Source of the DNA: Rickettsiales bacterium
GTDB taxonomy: Bacteria; Pseudomonadota; Alphaproteobacteria; Rickettsiales; 21-14-0-20-44-7
Direction: 5' to 3'
Assembly (NCBI GenBank): GCA_023301015.1
Contig: JALZVI010000197.1
Coordinates: 1 to 5,297 of the forward strand
Length of the DNA stretch: 5,297 nt
Within the stretch, counting starts at the first letter, position 1. The number at the start of each line of letters is the position of its first letter. The notes under the pieces are model-generated. The model was given only the letters and a program-made list of their open reading frames with translations, searched no databases and had not been told where the DNA came from. Below are positions 1-5,118 of this stretch, one piece after another. The position numbers were made by a program, and so were the translations under genes.

Positions 1-291
1 CGCTTTACTAGCCGCAGCAACCACTGAACTTTCCTCAATGACCATCGGCACACAATAGTCTTTTTCGTTGATCGTGAAGTTAGGAGCAACTCCAAATGGC
101 ATCGGAAAATTACTAATCGTATTTTCACTAAAACCATCCAAAATCTTCTGCTGAGACTCGTCACCGTGCCAATAGCTCTTTAGCTCTCTGGCGACAGATT
201 CTGGATCTTTGAAAAAATTCTCCACAATCCAGCGAATTTTTCCACGTTTAGAGAGCTTTGAAAAACCTTTGATGCGCTTACTATTTTCCAT
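1..291 (-). CDS. mvaA: Hydroxymethylglutaryl-CoA reductase, class II type, N-terminal part (cut by window edge)
   Basis: HMG-CoA reductase interconverts HMG-CoA and mevalonate, the committed step of the mevalonate route to isoprenoids. Only the first 97 residues are inside the window; the gene continues past base 1. The signature is the block at residues 62-96, with PMPFGVAPNF followed by VPMVIEESSVVAAAS. In class II enzymes such as that of Pseudomonas mevalonii the equivalent EE(P/S)S(I/V)VAAAS stretch carries the catalytic glutamate, here within E86-E87. Residues 1-60 are the short helical N-terminal region without membrane segments, as expected for the soluble bacterial class. The ATG at 289-291 is favoured because an in-frame stop lies 24 bases upstream with no other ATG between. 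It diverges from the DUF2141 gene across 267 bp. The family call is firm. Class II enzymes are often labelled 'degradative', but in Bacteroidota a biosynthetic role is likely; that is inference. The symbol is by family convention. Confidence 0.9.
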   Translation of the reverse strand, partial: MENSKRIKGFSKLSKRGKIRWIVENFFKDPESVARELKSYWHGDESQQKILDGFSENTISNFPMPFGVAPNFTINEKDYCVPMVIEESSVVAAASKA

Positions 292-558
292 TATGTGCGT
301 TTTCAAAGAAGTTCATAACAATGAATTTTAAATGCGAAAATTCAAGATTAAAAATTATGATGAAGTTAAAATTTCAATGTAATCTCGAATTTGTATGTTA
401 AAAGTCACTTCTAATAACTTCTTAATACTGTTCTGTTCAACAACTTTTGTTTGTTGCTGTTTACTTTTGGCTTACAATAGGTAAAATTAACAAACAGATT
501 TTTAGCAACCACTACTATTCCCTATAATCTTTGGGTAAGTGTAAATATTTTTGATAAA
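292..558. other. Divergent AT-rich intergenic region between mvaA and the DUF2141 gene
   Basis: This stretch must hold the start signals of two outward-facing genes. On the plus strand there are two exact TAnnTTTG (-7) matches, TACTTTTG at 462-469 and TATTTTTG at 546-553, but neither has a TTG at the usual distance upstream, and the second is only 5 bases from the ATG. A TATAAT at 523-528 is also present. On the minus strand the best is a one-mismatch box, TAATCTTG (343-350), with a TTG at 375-377, 24 bases away, slightly too far. A small inverted repeat CAACAA/TTGTTG lies at 438-456. None of these is convincing alone. I see no open frame, RNA gene or terminator here. Confidence 0.5.
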
Positions 559-1008
559 ATGAATTTAATATTAAAATCATTAATAATATTAACCGCTGCA
601 TTCACTTCATTATCATTTCATGGTCCTGTAAGTGGTGATTTAGTTGTCAATATTGGCAATATAAAAAAGGGAAAAGGAATTATCTGGGTTGGTCTTTACG
701 ACAAAAAAGAAAACCTTTTTATAAAAGAAAAATCCATTCTACGCTATATCAAAGTGAATAAATTAGGAGAAACTCAAGTCACAATTGACAACGTTGATTT
801 TGGTACTTATGCAATGGCGATTTTTCATGATGAAAACAATAATGGCAAATTGGATAAAAACATGTTTGGCATTCCAAAAGAACCTTATGCATTTGCCAAT
901 TGGCCAAAATCTAAGTGGCGCGCACCTTTCTACGAAGAACTCATTTTCGATTTTTTGGAAACCAATCAGGTAGTTAATACGGATTTGACAACTTGGTGGG
1001 ATATGTAG
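559..1008 (+). CDS. Secreted DUF2141 family protein
   Basis: A 149-residue protein whose biochemical role is not known. Residues 1-25 form an export signal: Lys at 6, a hydrophobic core over about 7-20, then a small/polar stretch ending near SG at 25-26, so the mature protein probably begins close to residue 27. The rest is a small beta-rich domain matching DUF2141: VVNIGNIKKGKGIIWVGLYD at 29-48 is the usual opening strand pair, and FGTYAMAIFHDENNNGKLD at 81-99 followed by FGIPKEPYAFAN at 103-114 is the family signature. The HDENNNGKLD loop resembles a calcium loop, but ion binding is not shown. The C-terminus ends in a WW pair. Length is normal for the family. The ATG is preceded by an A/T-rich stretch and no Shine-Dalgarno, as usual in Bacteroidota. 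It appears to be a single-gene unit followed by REP-like palindromes. Periplasmic or surface location is inferred from the signal peptide; the lack of a lipobox Cys argues against a lipoprotein. Confidence 0.85.
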   Translation: MNLILKSLIILTAAFTSLSFHGPVSGDLVVNIGNIKKGKGIIWVGLYDKKENLFIKEKSILRYIKVNKLGETQVTIDNVDFGTYAMAIFHDENNNGKLDKNMFGIPKEPYAFANWPKSKWRAPFYEELIFDFLETNQVVNTDLTTWWDM

Positions 1009-1011
1009 GTT

Positions 1012-1104
1012 TGAGCGACTAAGTCGTACCCTGAGCGAAGTCGAAGGGTACACAAGCAGAGACTTATTTTTCCATTTTTGTTGACTTCGACTCCGCTCAG
1101 TCAA
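1012..1104. repeat. Cluster of REP-like palindromes (CTGAGCGAAGTCGAAG core)
   Basis: Two copies of a 16-base core face each other: CTGAGCGAAGTCGAAG at 1031-1046 and, inverted with one mismatch, at 1085-1100. Each copy is also closed by its own short perfect arms: GTACCC/GGGTAC at 1026-1051 and TTGACT/AGTCAA at 1081-1104. So the region can form two small hairpins or one long one with a 38-base loop. A third, decayed copy with a 3-base insertion (TGAGCGA-CTA-AGTCG) lies at 1012-1026. From general knowledge, this core is a dispersed intergenic repeat common in Bacteroidota. It follows the DUF2141 stop by a few bases, so it probably ends or protects that transcript; no T-run follows, so it is not a textbook intrinsic terminator. 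Confidence 0.75.
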
Positions 1105-1127
1105 CGCATTTGGAGGTTGACCACAAC

Positions 1128-1159
1128 TTGAGTTAATTAATTAAAATGCGGTATATTTG
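1128..1159 (+). promoter_or_regulatory. Bacteroidota-type primary promoter of serC
   Basis: An exact -7 element TATATTTG (1152-1159; consensus TAnnTTTG) lies 21 bases after a TTG (1128-1130) that fits the -33 element. Element order and spacing match primary sigma-factor promoters of Bacteroides and Flavobacterium. Transcription would start near 1164-1166, giving a leader of about 50 bases before the serC GTG. The leader shows no riboswitch or attenuator structure that I can recognise. Confidence 0.75.
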
Positions 1160-1215
1160 CGGCTTCAAATTCACTTTAGCTCTCTTCACCCATTTTTCAC
1201 TAAAAAATTTAAACC

Positions 1216-2307
1216 GTGAGTATATCAACCTCATTAAAAAAGCATAATTTCAGTGCAGGCCCAGCCATATTGCCTCAATCTGTATTTGAGGAAGCTGCCC
1301 AAGCCGTTTTGGATTTCAATGGAGTAGGACTTTCTATTTTGGAAATGTCTCACCGTAGTAAAGAATATGGTGCAGTCGTTGACGAAGCCGTTAGCCTTAT
1401 CCGAGAAATTGGAGGTATTGATGATTCTTATGAAATTCTTTTCTTGACTGGTGGAGCAAGTTCACAGTTTTATATGGCGCCAATGAATCTCTTAAATGAG
1501 AATGAAACGGCTGCTTATGTCAACACTGGAACTTGGTCAACAAAAGCCATCAAAGAAGTTGAAAACTTCGGAAATGTAGTAGAAATCGCTTCTTCAAAAG
1601 ATAAAGGTTTCAGCTATATCCCAAAAGGATATGATGTGCCTTCTGATGCAGTTTATTTGCACACTACAAGTAATAATACAATTTCAGGTACGGAATATCA
1701 ATCTACACCTGCCAATAATGGCGTTCCGATTATTTGTGATATGTCTTCCAATATGTTTAGCCGACCTATCGAGGTGGAAAAATATGGGATGATTTACGCA
1801 GGCGCGCAGAAGAATATTGGCCCAGCTGGTGTTACTTTGGTTATCATCAAAAAAGATTGGTTAGGAAGAGCAAAACGCAGTATTCCTACGATGTTGAATT
1901 ATAGCACACATGCTGCTAAAGGTTCGATGTTTAATACGCCACCTGCATATCCGATTTATGTTTTGATGTTAACTATGCGTTGGTTAAAAGCGCAAGGTGG
2001 ATTGAAAGGAATAGAGCAATATAATATCGAAAAAGCGAATTTGCTTTATAATGAAATCGATTCTAATCCTCTTTTCAAAGGAACTGTTGCGAATGAAGAT
2101 CGCTCTCGTATGAACGTCACTTTCTTGCCAACTGATCCGGAGCATACGGATGCTTTTATTGCAATGGCAACCGAAGCCGGTTGTTCTGGAATTAAAGGTC
2201 ACCGTTCAGTCGGTGGATTTAGAGCTTCAATTTATAATGCAATGCGAAAAGAAAGTGTTCAAGTTTTGGTGGATGTGATGCAAGAGTTTGGTCGCAAATT
2301 CGGATAA
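1216..2307 (+). CDS. serC: Phosphoserine aminotransferase
   Basis: SerC (EC 2.6.1.52) transfers an amino group from glutamate to 3-phosphohydroxypyruvate to make phosphoserine, the second step of serine synthesis; it is a cytosolic PLP enzyme of the class V aminotransferase group. At 363 residues it has the usual full length. Visible landmarks: HNFSAGPA (10-17) at the N-terminus; EMSHRS (43-48) with the substrate-contacting His-Arg; GGASSQF (79-85), the PLP phosphate loop; W107, which stacks on PLP; D175 in ICDMSS; K199 in AGAQKNIGPAG, the lysine that binds PLP; NTPP (240-243); and GHRSVGGFRAS (328-338), substrate phosphate and carboxylate binding. The start must be the GTG at 1216: an in-frame TAA sits at 1210-1212 and there is no later start before the conserved HNFSAGP block. 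It has its own promoter. In many Bacteroidota serA follows serC; here an insertion sequence follows after 26 bases and no serA is in the window. Confidence 0.97.
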   Translation: MSISTSLKKHNFSAGPAILPQSVFEEAAQAVLDFNGVGLSILEMSHRSKEYGAVVDEAVSLIREIGGIDDSYEILFLTGGASSQFYMAPMNLLNENETAAYVNTGTWSTKAIKEVENFGNVVEIASSKDKGFSYIPKGYDVPSDAVYLHTTSNNTISGTEYQSTPANNGVPIICDMSSNMFSRPIEVEKYGMIYAGAQKNIGPAGVTLVIIKKDWLGRAKRSIPTMLNYSTHAAKGSMFNTPPAYPIYVLMLTMRWLKAQGGLKGIEQYNIEKANLLYNEIDSNPLFKGTVANEDRSRMNVTFLPTDPEHTDAFIAMATEAGCSGIKGHRSVGGFRASIYNAMRKESVQVLVDVMQEFGRKFG

Positions 2308-2333
2308 GAACATTTTTATTCTGGCGAATATTG

Positions 2334-2358
2334 AAAACATGAGTCATCCCAAAAGTAA
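2334..2358 (+). repeat. Left terminal inverted repeat of the insertion sequence
   Basis: This 25-bp end contains CATGAGTCATCCCAAAAGTAA and pairs without mismatch to 3820-3844. After a 7-base gap with only three matches, ACGTA at 2366-2370 again matches the right end at the same offset, so the repeat extends imperfectly to about 37 bp. The transposase TAA stop (2364-2366) lies inside this extended end. Confidence 0.93.
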
Positions 2359-2363
2359 AACAT

Positions 2364-3734
2364 TTACGTAGGTCTTTCGAACCAAGATTTACGTTCAAAC
2401 TGTTTTTCAAAAAAGAGCGCAAATAAGGTCATTGAAATGGCAGCTCTCAAACGGTAAATCGGTATCGCAGTTTTGCGGTACCGATTTCCTGTTCTATGGC
2501 ACCAAGTTGATAATATTAGTTTAGCCCATGGTTTCCAATTGCAAAGCATACGAAGTAAAAAATCATAAACTAAAGAGACGATGGCCAAGAGTTTCAAGGT
2601 TCTATCGAAGAACCACAACCTCGGACTTTCCATTCCAAGTTCTGATTTACAACATCTAAATGACTGCTCAATTTCCCAACGATGAATGTACGAAAAAGAC
2701 ATTTCCCAAGCAGTTTGTTTATCCTGAACAGGAATACTCGTTATTAAATAAATAGGTGAATTATAGTTGTTTTTATCTCGAATAATAACCAGATATAGCT
2801 GATTATCAGGGAATTCTGGATGTTTTACTGGTGCCCAAGCGATAGATATATTTTTCATTTTTTTCCGCTCCTTGTCCTTTACCAACTTTGTGTCTTTCCC
2901 TCTATAGGATCTTGCAATATTATGTATCTTTTTTAGTTCGCCGTGTTCATTCAAAAAAATATGATTACTTTTCCAACGTATGAGAAAGTCTTGTTCAAAA
3001 TTTATTAACCATTCCAACATATTGGCATTGGCATAACCTCTATCAAAAACGTTTAAGGCTGTTTTTCCAATTTGTTGGTGTATTTTCCTTAGCATTCGGT
3101 AAACAATATTCGTCCCATGCTCTTTGTGTTTGCCCCGAGTAGTCCACCAAGTCATGTTAAATACAGAAGGTACTTCTCCCAACGCAGATAAAGTTACTCC
3201 AGTCCATTTATAACCTGTTGTGTAAATTCTTTGCCCGGGAGGACTAAAAAATCCAGGCCTAATTCTCGTTAGCCGTTGTCCTTTACTACTAAAAACACTA
3301 CAGAGACCTCCTATAAAGAAACTCTCCGATTTCTCTATACGGCTATCATCCCATAATAACAAAGGCCTTTTTGAAACTGATTTCAATTTATTTATTCGCT
3401 CTTTGCCTCTGGTGAAGAAAAATTTATCTATGCTTTCGTGTGTCCATTTTTTACATCCAAGCATATGGCTAATCCTTTTTGTCCCTGCTGGCGCAGATTC
3501 AAAACCATTTATGAATCCGCCTAACTCGCTCAGTAACAGACCCATAGCTCGATTTCGAAACATTAAAATCGCTATAAATAAATCATAAAATGTTCGGACA
3601 TATCTCGCATCAATGTGCTTTGATAATTCTTTTTGAAGTGGCGATAGGTAAGTATTCGATTGGACTAATAAGAACTCCCCTGACTTTTGTCTTATTGGCT
3701 CCTTCTTTCTATTTTGCAAAATGTTTTTAAACAT
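2364..3734 (-). CDS. IS4-family DDE transposase
   Basis: It catalyses cut-and-paste movement of the surrounding element. With the ATG at 3732-3734 the protein is 456 residues, normal for the family and uninterrupted. It is an RNase H-fold DDE enzyme: the first Asp is in LLLWDDSRIEK (D129 or D130), the second in NVFDRGYANANML (D231), and the Glu in YIHRWEIEQSFRCCK, where Y349, R352, E356 and K363 give the Y(2)R(3)E(6)K pattern that defines IS4-family proteins. The N-terminal 100 residues are basic and helical, suiting end binding. The open frame runs 17 codons further upstream to a TTG at 3785, but that part is the hairpin sequence. The ATG is preferred because AAGAGG (minus strand, 3741-3746) lies 6 bases before it. 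The gene converges on serC with 56 bases between the stops and no clear terminator between them. Confidence 0.94.
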   Translation of the reverse strand: MFKNILQNRKKEPIRQKSGEFLLVQSNTYLSPLQKELSKHIDARYVRTFYDLFIAILMFRNRAMGLLLSELGGFINGFESAPAGTKRISHMLGCKKWTHESIDKFFFTRGKERINKLKSVSKRPLLLWDDSRIEKSESFFIGGLCSVFSSKGQRLTRIRPGFFSPPGQRIYTTGYKWTGVTLSALGEVPSVFNMTWWTTRGKHKEHGTNIVYRMLRKIHQQIGKTALNVFDRGYANANMLEWLINFEQDFLIRWKSNHIFLNEHGELKKIHNIARSYRGKDTKLVKDKERKKMKNISIAWAPVKHPEFPDNQLYLVIIRDKNNYNSPIYLITSIPVQDKQTAWEMSFSYIHRWEIEQSFRCCKSELGMESPRLWFFDRTLKLLAIVSLVYDFLLRMLCNWKPWAKLILSTWCHRTGNRYRKTAIPIYRLRAAISMTLFALFFEKQFERKSWFERPT

Positions 3735-3790
3735 AAAAGACCTCTTGTGTTTTTTGATTGTGTGGTAATAATCAAATTTACACAAGAGGT
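3735..3790 (-). promoter_or_regulatory. Hairpin that can hide the transposase ribosome-binding site
   Basis: Outer arms ACCTCTTGTGT (3740-3750) and ACACAAGAGGT (3780-3790) pair perfectly over 11 bases; inner arms TTTGATT (3753-3759) and AATCAAA (3770-3776) add 7 more, leaving a 10-base loop (3760-3769). On the minus strand the inner-side arm contains AAGAGG, the likely ribosome-binding site 6 bases before the transposase ATG. A transcript entering from beyond the right end would fold this site into the stem. IS10, IS50 and IS231 are known to limit transposase made from outside transcripts in a similar way; its use here is inferred from the structure. Confidence 0.7.
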
Positions 3791-3800
3791 TCTTTTTTTT
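3740..3800 (+). terminator. Possible intrinsic terminator on the plus strand inside the insertion sequence
   Basis: On the plus strand the same hairpin (11-bp outer stem plus 7-bp inner stem) is followed by TTC and eight Ts (3793-3800), the form of a rho-independent terminator. It would stop plus-strand transcription, such as serC read-through, before the right end. The stem is only moderately GC-rich and the loop is long, so efficiency is uncertain. Confidence 0.45.
3773..3780 (-). promoter_or_regulatory. Candidate -7 element of the transposase promoter
   Basis: Read on the minus strand these bases are TAAATTTG, an exact match to the Bacteroidota -7 consensus. Transcription would begin about 5-7 bases on, near 3766-3768, inside the loop of the ribosome-site hairpin. 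That message would lack the masking arm. No TTG is found at the expected -33 distance, so the promoter is weak or not real. Confidence 0.4.
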
Positions 3801-3819
3801 ATAATCTTACGTGAGTATC

Positions 3820-3844
3820 TTACTTTTGGGATGACTCATGTTTT
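3820..3844 (-). repeat. Right terminal inverted repeat of the insertion sequence
   Basis: This is the exact inverse of 2334-2358 (TTACTTTTGGGATGACTCAT, then GTTTT). Further inside, TACGT at 3808-3812 matches the left end at the same offset. It lies upstream of the transposase hairpin. Confidence 0.93.
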
Positions 3845-3911
3845 TTTGTTTATGAATTCTAAAAATTGAAAGTTCAAACAATTCGTCTTGCGATTTCTTT
3901 GTTTCAAACTT

Positions 3912-3979
3912 ATGTAGCACAGGCATCCCTGCCTGTGCTGTCCTGAGCGGTTACACAGGCAGGGATGCCTGTGCTACAT
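3912..3979. repeat. Perfect 26-bp-arm palindrome at the end of the DUF2807 gene
   Basis: Arms 3912-3937 and 3954-3979 are exact inverse complements (ATGTAGCACAGGCATCCCTG and onward), separated by a 16-base loop, CTGTCCTGAGCGGTTA. Its outer edge overlaps the last base of the DUF2807 stop codon, so on the minus strand the hairpin forms directly at the end of that message and could terminate or protect it. No T-run follows, which argues against a simple intrinsic terminator. Within each arm GGCATCCCTGCC is itself nearly palindromic. The shape and intergenic site suggest a dispersed REP or MITE-like repeat, which the window alone cannot prove. Confidence 0.8.
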
Positions 3980-4731
3980 TATCTCCTTTCAATGTTACCA
4001 AACCCATTGATTTGCTTATTGATTTCTGCGGGATTTCCGACGTAAGTCACATTGCCCGCACCATTGATATTTGCGTCAATTCTTTCAGTTGCGTTGATTT
4101 TTGCATCGCCTGCGCCGTTGATTGAAACTTTCGTAGTTTTCGTTTCAAATTCGTAAGCATTGATATTGCCAGCACCATTATTTGAACTTGAAAAATAATC
4201 TGCACTACCACTTAGGTTAATATCTCCTGCGCCGCTAATTCGAGTTTTCAATGTCGTGCATTCGAGATCCAATTCCATATCTGCAGCACCAGAAATGATT
4301 ATTTCTAAATCCTCTGTTTTAAAATTTCCTTCTGAGGTGAATGCTCCAACACCAGAAACAGTGATGACATTTAAGTCAGGCATAGAAATATAGATTCGTG
4401 GGTCTTCAGACGACTTTAAACTAACGCCTTCTTTAGTACCTAAGATCAAATATCCATCTGCATTTTCTATTTCCAAATGTTCCATGAGATTTGACTCTAC
4501 TTCTATTTCAACCGAAAAATCTCCTTGTTTGAGACGAACATCAAAGTTGTCTTGAAGGTCAATATTTTCAAAATCAGAAAGATTTAAGGTCTCTTTTTTC
4601 CAATCTCCATTCCCTCTGATTCTTTCATTTTCTAAAAAGGTAAAATTTCCTTTTAGAATAAAAATTGGTAAAATTCCGAGTAGCAAAATACCTGCGAGTA
4701 CGCCTATTATAATTTTATTACTTGTTTTCAT
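3979..4731 (-). CDS. Membrane-anchored DUF2807 (head GIN domain) protein
   Basis: A 250-residue protein with no known biochemical activity. Residues 7-26 form one hydrophobic segment after a lysine-containing start, an uncleaved anchor or signal; there is no lipobox Cys, so it is not an obvious lipoprotein. After a short linker, FENIDLQDNFDVRLKQG (54-70) is the typical opening of the DUF2807 'putative auto-transporter adhesin, head GIN' domain. From about 126 on, a (S/N)G-x-(G/A) motif recurs every 18-21 residues: SGVGAF, SGAADM, SGAGDI, NGAGNI, NGAGDA, NGAGNV, NGFGNI. Such spacing fits rungs of a right-handed parallel beta-helix. The ATG at 4729-4731 lies 39 bases after the GntR stop, with a small TCTCT/AGAGA hairpin (4750-4763) between. 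It is probably in the same operon and exposed on the periplasmic side. A role in adhesion is suggested only by the family name. Confidence 0.88.
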   Translation of the reverse strand: MKTSNKIIIGVLAGILLLGILPIFILKGNFTFLENERIRGNGDWKKETLNLSDFENIDLQDNFDVRLKQGDFSVEIEVESNLMEHLEIENADGYLILGTKEGVSLKSSEDPRIYISMPDLNVITVSGVGAFTSEGNFKTEDLEIIISGAADMELDLECTTLKTRISGAGDINLSGSADYFSSSNNGAGNINAYEFETKTTKVSINGAGDAKINATERIDANINGAGNVTYVGNPAEINKQINGFGNIERR

Positions 4732-4770
4732 GAAAGTTATATTTTAGATTCTCTGTGAAGAGAAAGGTTT

Positions 4771-5115
4771 TTAAAAATGTTTCTTTAAATCATCTAAACT
4801 AATGTTTAGCAACTTCATTCGTTTTACAAACTCAGGAAGATAGAGATCCATGAACTCTTTTTTCTTGAGTGCTTGCGTTCGGTTGAGTGCTTCAGGGTCA
4901 ACGAAATATCCTACTCCACGTTGATTAAAGATGATACCGCGGTCTTGCAAATAAGCAAAAGCTCTCTGAACGGTATTGGGGTTCACTTGGACTTTGGCAG
5001 CCATTTCTCTTACCGATGCGACTCGGTCTCCAGTTTGCAGCGTACCAGCCAAAACCCCATCTATAATAAGATCTGCTATCTGCATAAATATTGGATTTTG
5101 ATTATTAAAGTCCAT
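4771..5115 (-). CDS. GntR-family transcriptional regulator, short YtrA type
   Basis: A DNA-binding repressor-type protein of 114 residues. Residues 8-72 are a GntR winged helix: PIFMQI (8-13) opens the first helix, GDRVASVREMA (29-39) leads into the recognition region, VNPNTVQRAFAYLQDRGII (44-62) is the helix-turn-helix core, and RGVGYFV (66-72) is the wing. Only about 40 residues follow, with no effector domain, which is the mark of the YtrA subfamily; these usually control a neighbouring ABC transporter or membrane-protein operon and often their own promoter. It starts 3 bases after the stop of the upstream membrane-protein gene (TAA CTC ATG on the minus strand), so translation is likely coupled. 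The DUF2807 gene follows. The operator is probably upstream of the operon, outside the window; the effector cannot be guessed. Confidence 0.92.
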   Translation of the reverse strand: MDFNNQNPIFMQIADLIIDGVLAGTLQTGDRVASVREMAAKVQVNPNTVQRAFAYLQDRGIIFNQRGVGYFVDPEALNRTQALKKKEFMDLYLPEFVKRMKLLNISLDDLKKHF

Positions 5116-5118
5116 GAG

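Larger units (their letters stand above)
2334..3844 (-). mobile_element. Complete IS4-family insertion sequence, about 1.5 kb
   Basis: The element is bounded by perfect 25-bp inverted repeats (2334-2358 and 3820-3844) and carries one intact transposase gene read leftward that fills it. The outermost AAAA/TTTT of the repeats could be flanking DNA, so the true tips may be at 2338 and 3840. The family is assigned from the transposase's Y(2)R(3)E(6)K signature; the subgroup (IS231, ISH8, IS4Sa, ISPepr1 and so on) cannot be decided by eye. I find no matching direct repeat in the two flanks (TATTGAAAA on the left, TTTTTTTG on the right), so a target duplication is not visible. It sits between serC and the 3' end of the DUF2807 operon and breaks no recognisable gene. 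The intact frame and matching ends suggest it is, or recently was, functional. Confidence 0.92.

Noticed and set aside
785..973. Plus-strand frame of 62 codons inside the DUF2141 gene
   Set aside because: Out-of-frame shadow of a gene with clear family motifs; no start signals.
763..1104. Open frame of 113 codons on the minus strand
   Set aside because: It overlaps the DUF2141 gene antisense, and its N-terminal part is a translation of the REP-like repeats (PSTSLRVRLSRS), a known source of false proteins in Bacteroidota.
1133..1144. TTAATTAATTAA tract as a regulator site upstream of serC
   Set aside because: Simple AT repeat lying in the promoter spacer; no evidence beyond low complexity.
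2308..2333. serC terminator at TATTC/GAATA (2317-2330)
   Set aside because: Only a 5-bp stem with no T-run after it on the plus strand.
1984..2422. Two minus-strand frames (1984-2202 and 2219-2422) across the serC 3' end
   Set aside because: Antisense to conserved SerC sequence or spanning the insertion-sequence end; no recognisable protein.
3735..3785. Longer transposase start at the TTG (3783-3785)
   Set aside because: The extra 17 codons are the hairpin arms, while AAGAGG is well placed for the ATG at 3732-3734.
3403..3869. Plus-strand frames at 3403-3588 and 3687-3869
   Set aside because: Antisense to the transposase or through its hairpin and right end; composition fits shadows.
4732..4770. 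GntR operator or separate promoter in the GntR-DUF2807 gap
   Set aside because: Only a 5-bp TCTCT/AGAGA stem is present and no TAnnTTTG box; too weak to call.
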